The notes under the pieces are model-generated. The model did no database searches, was not told the DNA's origin, and saw only the letters and a program-made list of their open reading frames with translations. A stretch of DNA of 64,000 nucleotides, from positions 806,001-870,000 of the forward strand of contig OY723261.1 in assembly GCA_963210315.1 (NCBI GenBank), in the 5' to 3' direction. This document shows, piece after piece, positions 30,201 to 39,600 of this stretch. Source of the DNA: Rhynchopus euleeides (Eukaryota > Euglenozoa > Diplonemea > Diplonemida > Diplonemidae). Numbering within the stretch: the first letter of the stretch is position 1; each line of letters opens with the position of its first letter. A program made the translations under genes and the position numbers.

Positions 30201-31357
30201 AGAAGCACCTCGACAGCGCGTGCCGCGTTGTGGTATGGGTTGTCTGCGTAGTGCGACTGCATCACAGCCCAGAAGTTGGCAAACTTTGTCTTATCGATCT
30301 CAAGCGCCGACACAAGGTTGTAGTGGAGGCAGAGGGTCCAGGCGACGTGCACCACAGCAGTGTCCTTCAGGGCAGCCGCGTCGAAATTCCAATGGCCCCA
30401 GCCATCCATTGGAAGCTCCTGCGGCTCGACTGTGTCGGTTGGGGTGTTTGCGGCATACAACTCATCCAGCTCCGTCACCCCGTTGTTCTGATACACCTTG
30501 AGCTGTCGGTTCATTTGACTGATCTTGTTCTCGAGGTCATCGAGGGTCTCCCTGTGGGACTGCGCCTCCTGCTTGAGGGTTTTCGTCGCAGCCGCCATGT
30601 CAAAACTCTCGTGCTCGAGGAAGAGGATTGACGACTCGAGGTGGTTGATCGTGACCTCCCGCTCCCGCCGCGCCTTCTCCTCATCGCTGAGGTCCTTCTT
30701 CAGCTTGTCGGAGTAGAAATATATGAAGGGCGCCAGCAGCGACTCATACGTGTCAGACCACTCCCCCGACAGCGGGGCGAGCTCCACCACGAAGTTCGCA
30801 TTCTTCGGCTCCTTCGACTGCCGCAGCGCGAAGTCCACCTTCTGCCCGTCCTCCGAAACCTTGAAATCACCCTTCGTCACGGAAAGTCCGAGCCCCCGCC
30901 AGAACGCAGATGCAGGGAACTTCTCCAGTGGTTTCCCCTTCGTGCTCTTATCGGCGAACAGCTCGGCGTCTGTCCACACCTTTTGGCAGACATCTCCTGT
31001 CTCTGATCTGACAGAGACAGTCAGGCCCCGGAGGGGTGCTTCAAGGTCACCGTGGCAAACCAGAAGGTAGCGCTTCTTGTCAGATCCCTGCACTTCTCGG
31101 TAGTGGGGTACGTTGAAATGTTTCTCCCGGCCAGTGTTAACCTCGTGGATCGGCTCTGCGCCTGAGCCATCCATCGAGGCTGCTGTAGACGCCTTGTCGG
31201 GCGACACGACTGTCGGCGCTGTCACTGGGGGAGTGTTGTTGACCGCGGCGACATCGAGCCGCTTGGCGTTTGGGCTCCCTGCAGGCTCGACCTTAGGCGG
31301 GGGTGATGCCGGCTCCCCCGCCTGCGGCTTGTGCGCAGTGCTGCTGCCGCACCCCAT
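27211..31357 (-). CDS. Tandem-domain cyclic nucleotide phosphodiesterase (class I PDEase), five exons
   Basis: Exons are 31357-28445, 28342-28178, 28057-27863, 27733-27344 and 27294-27211, giving 1248 residues. The N-terminus MGCGSS fits N-myristoylation plus palmitoylation, so membrane attachment is likely. A beta-rich segment (about 60-210) leads into a coiled coil (about 222-290). PDE domain 1 (about 330-670) is degenerate: the HNxxH motif reads HNAAR and the HD motif reads ID, while the Asp in ADIAS is kept. It probably lacks catalysis. After a central region (about 670-920), PDE domain 2 is intact: HNSMHAADV (His 1002 and 1006), VHDYNHPG (His 1044, Asp 1045), ADISN (Asp 1155) and the purine-binding-type Gln in SRGQTAF (1206). 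The C-terminal exon ends NKYFWLENTFW. It should hydrolyse cAMP and/or cGMP; specificity cannot be read from sequence. The exon choices restore the canonical PDE alignment at each junction. Confidence 0.92.
27295..27343 (-). other. PDE intron 4 (49 nt)
   Basis: Donor ATG|GTATGT at 27343 and acceptor CACCCTCACAG ending at 27295; phase 0. Splicing yields a 27-residue final exon (AEFLPDMSHATELTEL...) with the helical, acidic character of PDE C-termini. It is the shortest intron seen here. Confidence 0.8.
27734..27862 (-). other. PDE intron 3 (129 nt, in frame)
   Basis: Donor GAT|GTATGTAAG at 27862 and acceptor CACCTCTCACAG ending at 27734; phase 0. It has no stop codon. Unspliced it would add 43 Cys/His/Arg-rich residues between FEIMRLEQFD and ILESFSPEKRKEIRE, which are contiguous in the family. 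Confidence 0.87.
28058..28177 (-). other. PDE intron 2 (120 nt)
   Basis: Donor AAG|GTATGC at 28177 and acceptor CATCCTCACAG ending at 28058; phase 0. It joins GGMISK to YKVSDEDVF, matching the usual spacing between the HNxxHAxDV and HDxxHPG motifs. Confidence 0.9.
28343..28444 (-). other. PDE intron 1 (102 nt, in frame)
   Basis: Donor AAG|GTGTGT at 28444 and acceptor CCTCCACAG ending at 28343; phase 0. It has no stop codon, so unspliced it would insert 34 residues between QYALFYK and YGFMRKFNI, breaking a conserved PDE helix. Confidence 0.85.
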
Positions 31358-32481
31358 CTGTCAACAGCAGGCGAAACCAGCCAGGTGAGGTGTAAACGTA
31401 ATGGGAGGGGCAGCAGTCAGGGCAGAGAGAGGGGGGGGGTAACCCCCCCTTCGCCCTTCACCCCCCTGCCCCACCCACACAGCCAACCGCACCCCCCCCC
31501 CTTCTGCTGGTCCCCCGCTGTCCCCTTGGAGCGGACTGCTCGCCAGTAACACACCCGCCCTCGCTGGTCTCGCGATCGCCTCTTCCACGCCCTGGCGTGT
31601 CCTTTCCGCAAAACAGGAGCAAAAACTGTGTAAGTGTGAGTGGGGCTGTGGAAGTGCCACCCTGTGGTGCGGGGTTGTGTGTGTCTGGCTGGCGATAAAC
31701 AGACCCCACCTTCACCTGCGTGAGGCAGGAGAGACAGGAGGGGGTAGTGGGGCGGGCAGTGAAGTAGGGGTCGAGGGAAGCGCAAGGAGGGAGGAGGAGG
31801 AGGGGGGGGGGGCAATCGGACTCGACTCTTGGCATGTTGGATTTGTTTCAGTATACTACACGTATTGCACGATCCCACTGACTTGTTCACATTTAACACC
31901 CTCGGCCCGGCGTCAGGAGGTCTGAGCAAGCAGAACCTGGCGTTGGGGGGATGTCGGGTAGGCCGGAACAAGCCACACCCTGAGATCTACTCTTGGCACT
32001 GATTTCTTCTTTCAACCCTCATATCGGGCAGCTGCCAGCGTGCTCCGGGCAGGAAGGGCACAACGGCCCCTGATGCTGAGAGGGAGGCCGTGTTGGGTTC
32101 AGTTGAGAAAGCAAATAAATCCATGCGTGCAAAGCAGAGCACCCCTGTGTCGCTGCGACAGCCTGGCTCAAGAGAATGCTCCGAGGAAGGCACGAAGGGT
32201 CCCGGGGAGTGCACTCCAGGTAGTTCTTCGCGGAACAGGCGGGCTAGGCAGGGAGGGCGCTGTTGAGGCAAGCGGGACGACAGGGAGGTCAATCGGATCG
32301 AGTCGTAGGAACTGCCCGTATCCAGGCCAATGCAGGGTCACTGTTTCGGAAGCACGGCCCCATCGATACCAGCTGCGCTGCAGAGAGCTCCCCCGGAATG
32401 CTGGTGAGGCAGGCACCTCCGCATTGATGTGGTGCGTTCGTGCCACAGCGCTGTAAGCTGCAGAGAGCTCCCATATCCCGG
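31358..32481. other. Intergenic region upstream of the PDE gene
   Basis: It contains G/C homopolymer patches (about 31430-31450, 31492-31501, 31797-31812) and A/T-richer sequence near 31830-31900. No convincing gene. The part just below 32482 could hold a further 3' exon of the neighbouring minus-strand gene, because its last codons overlap a GTGGGT donor-like site, but no exon could be fixed. Confidence 0.5.
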
Positions 32482-33393
32482 TCATACAACCCGGCCACGA
32501 GGGTACAACCCACCTGTGAAGAACAGCGACACCACATAGGTCTGTGTCTTGGAGTCAAAACGGGTGGTGAGCTCTAGCCTCTCGCGTGACTGCGAGAGTT
32601 GCAGCTCGTCGGCGAGGAGAGAGAAGCAAACGAGAAGGGGGAAGATATGGCTGGTCTTGATCCCACAGAGAATGGCCACAGACATGCGATGCAGGGCGCT
32701 GACAAGACATCCCGTCACGGTGTATACGGTGTGGTTCGATTCGAAGGCGATGTCAATAGAGCTCGGGCCTTCGATGGAAGCGCTGGTGCTGGGCATGTCG
32801 GTCGACTTCACAAACACGTTAAAAAAAATAGGCGTCTTCAGAAGGGCCGTCGCCAGAGTCTTATCGTCGTCGAGCACACAGGTGGTGCCGGGGTCGTAGC
32901 CAACACCACCTTCCCATTCGACAGTGAAGGCCACCTCGATGCCCTCACTGCGCAGGATTGGCCCAATTGCCGCAATGGATGCAAACACCTCCTCACAGGA
33001 CTCCGTATTGGGTGCCTCGATACGCACGTATCTGTTGTTCGTCGAGGTGTCAGCGTCCATCCCCTGCCGGGCAGCATTCCTGAACTGCTCCAGCAGCTCC
33101 TTGGTGCACAACAAATCTGCCTTTCCCCGCGGTTCATTCTCGGTCTTCCCTGTCCACTCCGGCTCCTCCTTCACACGGATCCCACGCTCCTTCTTGACAC
33201 CCGGCATTGTCGTGTATGCTGCACGTGCAGCCTGCTGCGAGGGCCATGGTGTGGGTGTAAAGGCAATCACACGACGAAACACAATATCAGACCCCGGCGG
33301 ACTTGCAATGAGAGTTCTCGGGGAGGTGGGTCGCGGGGCGAGGGGGTTCCGCCTTTGGGAAGCAGAACCGTTATGATACTGCGAGGAATTCAC
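32482..33393 (-). CDS. Hypothetical protein, about 303 residues
   Basis: The longest reading starts at 33393. Met63 at 33207 (MPGVKKERGIRVKEEPEW) begins a more protein-like sequence and may be the true start, giving 241 residues. The N-terminal part is Lys/Glu-rich. The centre reads like an alternating alpha/beta fold (CEEVFASIAAIGPILRSEG, IEVAFTVEWEGG, IFFNVFVKS) and the end is hydrophobic (SHIFPLLVCFSLLADEL). The spacing faintly recalls PCNA-fold checkpoint clamp subunits such as Hus1, but no signature is diagnostic and I assign no function. The last residues after SLFFTG may be intron read-through, and an in-frame intron between the GTATAC at about 32733 and an acceptor near 32605 is possible. 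Confidence 0.5.
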   Translation of the reverse strand: MNSSQYHNGSASQRRNPLAPRPTSPRTLIASPPGSDIVFRRVIAFTPTPWPSQQAARAAYTTMPGVKKERGIRVKEEPEWTGKTENEPRGKADLLCTKELLEQFRNAARQGMDADTSTNNRYVRIEAPNTESCEEVFASIAAIGPILRSEGIEVAFTVEWEGGVGYDPGTTCVLDDDKTLATALLKTPIFFNVFVKSTDMPSTSASIEGPSSIDIAFESNHTVYTVTGCLVSALHRMSVAILCGIKTSHIFPLLVCFSLLADELQLSQSRERLELTTRFDSKTQTYVVSLFFTGGLYPRGRVV

Positions 33394-33829
33394 TTCTCTG
33401 GGCGCCGTCCCTGCTGATTATTCCTGGACAAACGGAGACGGGGGGGGAGAGCGTCGGCGACGGGTGGCCACCTCGACAGGGTATAACCATTGAGGTATTG
33501 CCCCGCGTTTCAATCCATGTGCAGATGCAATGGGATCGCAGTAGTTTGCCGATATATGTTCGCCCAAGCGGCTGGAAAGCCGTCTGGCATGCAGCGTCCT
33601 CTGCCACCCGCATCGCCCGAAGGCATTATCAAACAAAGGAAGCTGAGCAGAGGCACACATAAACACAACAGACAACACCGCCAAAAGCGCAACGCGTGAG
33701 GGGTGCAGATGTGGAGCGCACTTGCTGACTCCAGACGACACCGCACAGAAATGAAACAAACATGCAACACACACAACCCCTATTATGGAGTACCGACTCA
33801 CATAACCATCAGTCCATCCCCACAACCCC
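33394..33829. other. Short intergenic region
   Basis: About 430 bases between two minus-strand genes, including a G-rich patch near 33440. No gene, repeat or RNA recognised. Confidence 0.5.
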
Positions 33830-34576
33830 TCAGAGGTAACGCAGGGCGACGCCACGGCTGACAAGCTCGACAGAGTTGAACATCTGTTCGACACGCTGGC
33901 TGTCGAATATGTCCTGCTTCCGACGGGCATGCTTCTCACGAACCACAGCTGCGTAAAGCCAGTAGAGCGTGAAGCAGGTGCTCAGGAAGAGCACGGCGAC
34001 ATATGCATAGGAGGTGTACACCCAGAGGCAGTTGTCTGGGCGGATAAAGAAGAGAAGCGCCGACACCGTCAGCACGCCACCGCACCCCACAAAGAGGAGG
34101 CACCAGAGGAACATGACCAGCTGGTAGCCCATGAGGCGGTTCTTGTACCGGATGCGTGTCTTTGGATCCACCTTGGTGGGGCGGTTGAAGTGGTACACAT
34201 TGTACCATAGCCCGATAAGCCCGAAGCCAGTTGAGAAGCAGTTGAGGCAGTACAGCAGCAGCGTCACCTCAAAGGGGAAGTGGTCGTAGCACCACGACGT
34301 GGCAGTGGTGGCGTTGGCGGGCAGGCGGGGGGCGATCACTGCCTTTTCTGTGCAGACACCCGTGTGCCCGTAGTAGCAGTTGGTGGTCAGGTTGCATTCC
34401 ACAGGGTCCCAAATGGTATCGCAGGCGCCCGTCCAGAATCCCGCGCCTTGCACATCAGGCGAGCTCGTCTCGTTCTGTGCCCAGGACGGGTCGGAAGAGG
34501 CTGGTGGGGTCTGGGCCAGCGCCCCACAGGTCAGGGCAACAGTGGTGGCGCACAGAAGTGCCGCGGCATGATGCAT
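33830..34576 (-). CDS. Small secretory-pathway multi-pass membrane protein, unknown family
   Basis: 248 residues from ATG at 34576, chosen because it opens a clean signal peptide (MHHAAALLCATTVALTCGALA). An upstream in-frame ATG at 34618 would add 14 residues before it. The ectodomain (about 22-90) carries Asn-glycosylation sequons and four or more Cys (TGACDTIWD, VECNLTTNCYYGHTGVC). Hydrophobic spans are FEVTLLLYCLNCFSTGFGLIGLW, then MGYQLVMFLWCLLFVGCGGVL and YAYVAVLFLSTCFTLYWLY, so three or four passes. Between the first two is a basic loop (NRPTKVDPKTRIRYKNRL). The tail is charged (REKHARRKQDIFDSQRVEQ). I recognise no family. It lies between the hypothetical gene and the 3' flank of the Cys-rich array, all in one orientation. 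Confidence 0.8.
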   Translation of the reverse strand: MHHAAALLCATTVALTCGALAQTPPASSDPSWAQNETSSPDVQGAGFWTGACDTIWDPVECNLTTNCYYGHTGVCTEKAVIAPRLPANATTATSWCYDHFPFEVTLLLYCLNCFSTGFGLIGLWYNVYHFNRPTKVDPKTRIRYKNRLMGYQLVMFLWCLLFVGCGGVLTVSALLFFIRPDNCLWVYTSYAYVAVLFLSTCFTLYWLYAAVVREKHARRKQDIFDSQRVEQMFNSVELVSRGVALRYL

Positions 34577-35211
34577 GTTGGTCACAGGGGCCTGGCCCGG
34601 ACGACTAGGAGATCCCAAGCATCAGGGCATCAGTGTTGGTCTGCAGGGTGTATGTGGTGGGGGGGGGGGTGGGTGGAGCAAGTGTGATTAATCATCTCCA
34701 AACTCAGTCTGGCCAGCAGCAACTGGAGCTGAAAACTCATATGCCCAAGCTCTGGGCAGATCGGAACGGGTGGTGGACACGACTGATGGTCGTACGTGTC
34801 CCCACTAGCTATGACCGCCTTGACCCACACCTCCGTCCCGACACACCCTCATATTCTCCGAGGTGTTTCCCGCTGCAGCACGGCACCGACAGCTGTGCCC
34901 AGCAGAATTGCACCACGTGCTGCCTCTTGTTCTATTGTATTGTATTGTGACGTGGCAGAACACTGCCATTCGCTGGTATCGCGAGACTGTGTGACGCATG
35001 GTTCGACGCTGCTGCCCACGTCCCTTGCGGGCACTCGCAGAGCGGCCATGGATATGCGTAACGCAGCAGGGCGTGCCCTGCAGCTTTGCTTTCCGAGCAC
35101 GTCCAGCGGGGAGCTGTGCATCACAGGGATAGATGCCTCCCAACCCAATTGACGGTCGTTGGTGTGTTTGTGATTGTGGCTGTGGTGTGCGGATGTGTGA
35201 GGTTCACAACA

Positions 35212-35430
35212 CACGCTTTCTCAGAGAGGACAAGTCACCTGCATAGCCTTCGCAAGGGTGTGATCGAAGGTGGTGTGCAAAACTCTTTACGCATGTCACG
35301 GGACACCCGAGCCCAGCAACGCGGCACAGCAGCAGTGTGCAGTCAGATGGTGGTGCATGTTGAAGCATCGTCGTCCGCACACAAAGTGCGTAGGATTGGA
35401 GTGATTTGTGTGTGTATGTGAGTCATCACG
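35212..35430. repeat. Direct repeat, left copy, bordering the Cys-rich array locus
   Basis: This matches 46240-46447 in the same orientation. The best-conserved 80 bases run from GCAGTCAGATGGTGGTGCAT through GTGCGTAGGATTGGAGTGAT to a GTGTGTGTATG end, with only a few differences. Further blocks (CCTTCGCAAGGGTGT, CCCAGCAACGCGGCACAGCA) extend it. The right copy lies directly upstream of the array gene, so the left copy may be a relic of a second promoter or 5' region. Confidence 0.85.
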
Positions 35431-35739
35431 GTGCAAGGCAGTGGCAGCTCCTCCTCATGTGTGGCGGCACGCACCAGCAGGCAAGGCAAGGCAGGCAACA
35501 GGGCGGGGTGTGTGGGGCTTCTGCTGCGGTCAGCGACTGCGGCTGTCGGACATGCGTCCAGGTAGGCCAGTGGACGAGTTGACCCGGGCCACTGAAGGTT
35601 TCGTACGAAAGCGAGGATGCTTGCAAGAAGACACAAAAAAGCTAAAAGTGACAACGCGTGCGGGTGGACGCACAGATCAGGTACCCGAGCAACGGCTACA
35701 GGAGTCAGACACCGCAGGACAGTCGAAACAGGCGGCGAT

Positions 35740-36102
35740 TCAGAGTCAGCTCCTTCTCCAGCGCATCAGGGTACCAGCAAGGAAAAGCAAATCAAAGGGA
35801 AAACGTGACACAAACACACAAAAAGGAGGCGGGAACGAAGAGACACACCGAAGATAGAGCATGCAGACATGCGGAGAGCAGATCCGATTACAATCTACGG
35901 CACATCACAGGGGCACACTTCTCAACACCAACACCTGGCAGCGACACGCGCAAGCACGCGTACAGGGGCTGCTCTTCACGTCACGCCGTGCACATCGAAT
36001 GATACTCAGGCAGGCAGCAACAGCTACAAAGGCAGTCTCCCATCGACAACGGCTGCAGAGGACAGCAATGGTGAGGGCACAAGGGGAGGGGGCACAACGT
36101 GC
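35740..36102. repeat. Tandem imperfect duplication, unit 1
   Basis: About 365 bp, similar to unit 2 at 36183-36564. Shared blocks include GGCACATCACAGGGGCACAC, CTCAACACCAACACCTGGC, CAGGCAGGCAGCAACAGCTA and GACAGCAATGGTGAGGGCAC. The offset between units is about 445-460 bp. Confidence 0.85.
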
Positions 36103-36182
36103 AGGGCACACGCGACACAAACCAGGGAGATTGGAGGCCGACACCGCATGGCAACCTCCGAAGACAGAGGCAGCACACGGCA

Positions 36183-36564
36183 CAGTCAGCTCCTACTCCA
36201 GTGCATCAGGGTGCCTGCAAGGCAAAGCAAAGCAATACCACAGCGACAGAAACACGCACAAAAAATGGATGCTTGAGGAAGGGACACACCGCAGACAGGG
36301 CATACAGACATGCAGCACAGGGACAGCACATCCGATAACTGCCTACGGCACATCACAGGGGCACACGGCTCAACACCAACACCTGGCGGCGACACGCGCA
36401 CGCAGCAGGGGCACGCGTACAGGGGCCGCTCTTCACGTCGCACGCCGTGCACATGGAGTGAACCCCAGGCAGGCAGCAACAGCTATTCTGGCAGTCTCCC
36501 ATCGACAACGTGCTGCAGAGGACAGCAATGGTGAGGGCACAAGGGGAGGGGGCATGACGTGCAG
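36183..36564. repeat. Tandem imperfect duplication, unit 2
   Basis: The second copy of the 35740-36102 unit, with small indels (for example an extra CACGCAGCAGGGG stretch). It lies directly downstream of the array gene stop, so it is probably 3' UTR or flank of that gene. Confidence 0.85.
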
Positions 36565-36699
36565 TCCAACTGAAAAGAAAGCAGCATGGGTTCAAGAGGG
36601 ACAAGGGGAGAAGGGCAGAACAGAGGAAAGTCACCCACAGAACGTCAACGACTCGGCACAGGTGTGGGACAACACGGGCTCCGCATTGATGCGGCAGCA

Positions 36700-39600
36700 C
36701 TACTGGCGCGCACAGCACCCGCTGCAGTCCCGACCACCGTTGTTGGGGTCGCAGTTGTCACGGGTGTCGTCCATGCAGGTGAAGCCGGCGTCGCACTGGA
36801 TGTTGGCAATACCGCCGCACATGGTGCACGTGTCGGCAGGGGCAGGCTTGCGGGTCTCAGGGATCACCAGACGCACGCAGCACCCGCTGCAGTCCCTCCC
36901 GCTGTTATTGGGGTCGCAGTTGTCGCGAGTGTCGTCCCTGCAGGTGAAGCCGGCGTCGCACTGGATGTTGGCAATACCGCCGCACATGGTGCACGTGTCG
37001 ACAGGGGCAGGCTTGCGGGTCTCAGGGACCACCAGACGCACGCAGCACCCGCTGCAGTCCCGGCCACCGTTGTTGGGGTCGCAGTTGTCGCGAGTGTCGT
37101 CCATGCAGGTGAAGCCAGCGTCACACTGGATGTTGGCAATACCGCCGCACATGGTGCACGTGTCGACAGGGGCAGGCTTGCGAGTCTCAGGGACCACCAG
37201 ACGCACGCAGCACCCGCTGCAGTCCCTCCCGCCGTTGTTGGGGTCGCAGTTGTCGCGAGTGTCGTCCATGCAGGTGAAGCCAGCGTCGCACTGGATGTTG
37301 GCAATACCGCCGCACATGGTGCACGTGTCGACAGGGGCAGGCTTGCTAGTCTCAGGGATCACCAGACGCACGCAGCACCCGCTGCAGTCCCGGCCACCGT
37401 TGTTGGGGTCGCAGTTGTCGCGAGTGTCGTCCATGCAGGTGAAGCCGGCGTCGCACTGGATGTTGGCAATACCGCCGCACATGGTGCACGTGTCGGCAGG
37501 GGCAGGCTTGCGGGTCTCAGGGAACACCAGACGCACGCAGCACCCGCTGCAGTCCCAGCCACCGTCGTTGGGGTCGCAGTTGTCACGGGTGTCGTCCATG
37601 CAGGTGAAGCCAGCGTCGCACTGGATGTTGGCAATACCGCCGCACATGGTGCACGTGTCGACAGGGGCAGGCTTGCGGGTCTCAGGGACCACCAGACACA
37701 CGCAGCACCCGCTGCAGTCCCGGCCACCGTTGTTGGGGTCGCAGTTGTCACGGGTGTCGTCCATGCAGGTGAAGCCGGCGTCGCACTGGATGTTGGCAAT
37801 ACCGCCGCACATGGTGCACGTGTCGGCAGGGGCAGGCTTGCGGGTCTCAGGGATCACCAGACGCACGCAGCACCCGCTGCAGTCCCTCCCGCTGTTATTG
37901 GGGTCGCAGTTGTCGCGAGTGTCGTCCCTGCAGGTGAAGCCGGCGTCGCACTGGATGTTGGCAATACCGCCGCACATGGTGCACGTGTCGACAGGGGCAG
38001 GCTTGCGGGTCTCAGGGACCACCAGACGCACGCAGCACCCGCTGCAGTCCCGGCCACCGTTGTTGGGGTCGCAGTTGTCGCGAGTGTCGTCCATGCAGGT
38101 GAAGCCAGCGTCACACTGGATGTTGGCAATACCGCCGCACATGGTGCACGTGTCGACAGGGGCAGGCTTGCGAGTCTCAGGGACCACCAGACGCACGCAG
38201 CACCCGCTGCAGTCCCTCCCGCCGTTGTTGGGGTCGCAGTTGTCGCGAGTGTCGTCCATGCAGGTGAAGCCAGCGTCGCACTGGATGTTGGCAATACCGC
38301 CGCACATGGTGCACGTGTCGACAGGGGCAGGCTTGCTAGTCTCAGGGATCACCAGACGCACGCAGCACCCGCTTCAGTCCCGGCCACCGTTGTTGGGGTC
38401 GCAGTTGTCGCGAGTGTCGTCCATGCAGGTGAAGCCGGCGTCGCACTGGATGTTGGCAATACCGCCGCACATGGTGCACGTGTCGGCAGGGGCAGGCTTG
38501 CGGGTCTCAGGGAACACCAGACGCACGCAGCACCCGCTGCAGTCCCGGCCACCGTCGTTGGGGTCGCAGTTGTCACGGGTGTCGTCCATGCAGGTGAAGC
38601 CAGCGTCGCACTGGATGTTGGCAATACCGCCGCACATGGTGCACGTGTCGACAGGGGCAGGCTTGCGGGTCTCAGGGACCACCAGACACACGCAGCACCC
38701 GCTGCAGTCCCGGCCACCGTTGTTGGGGTCGCAGTTGTCACGGGTGTCGTCCATGCAGGTGAAGCCGGCGTCGCACTGGATGTTGGCAATACCGCCGCAC
38801 ATGGTGCACGTGTCGGCAGGGGCAGGCTTGCGGGTCTCAGGGATCACCAGACGCACGCAGCACCCGCTGCAGTCCCTCCCGCTGTTATTGGGGTCGCAGT
38901 TGTCGCGAGTGTCGTCCCTGCAGGTGAAGCCGGCGTCGCACTGGATGTTGGCAATACCGCCGCACATGGTGCACGTGTCGACAGGGGCAGGCTTGCGGGT
39001 CTCAGGGACCACCAGACGCACGCAGCACCCGCTGCAGTCCCGGCCACCGTTGTTGGGGTCGCAGTTGTCGCGAGTGTCGTCCATGCAGGTGAAGCCAGCG
39101 TCACACTGGATGTTGGCAATACCGCCGCACATGGTGCACGTGTCGACAGGGGCAGGCTTGCGAGTCTCAGGGACCACCAGACGCACGCAGCACCCGCTGC
39201 AGTCCCTCCCGCCGTTGTTGGGGTCGCAGTTGTCGCGAGTGTCGTCCATGCAGGTGAAGCCAGCGTCGCACTGGATGTTGGCAATACCGCCGCACATGGT
39301 GCACGTGTCGACAGGGGCAGGCTTGCTAGTCTCAGGGATCACCAGACGCACGCAGCACCCGCTGCAGTCCCGGCCACCGTTGTTGGGGTCGCAGTTGTCG
39401 CGAGTGTCGTCCATGCAGGTGAAGCCGGCGTCGCACTGGATGTTGGCAATACCGCCGCACATGGTGCACGTGTCGGCAGGGGCAGGCTTGCGGGTCTCAG
39501 GGAACACCAGACGCACGCAGCACCCGCTGCAGTCCCGGCCACCGTCGTTGGGGTCGCAGTTGTCACGGGTGTCGTCCATGCAGGTGAAGCCAGCGTCGCA

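Larger units (their letters stand above)
34577..36699. other. Intergenic region with duplicated segments
   Basis: About 2.1 kb between the small membrane protein gene and the 3' end of the Cys-rich array gene. It holds a G run (34658-34670), one copy of a direct repeat found upstream of the array gene (35212-35430), and two tandem copies of a CA-rich unit (35740-36102 and 36183-36564). Open frames on the plus strand here have repeat-like, Arg/Gln/His-rich composition and no domain. Confidence 0.65.
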
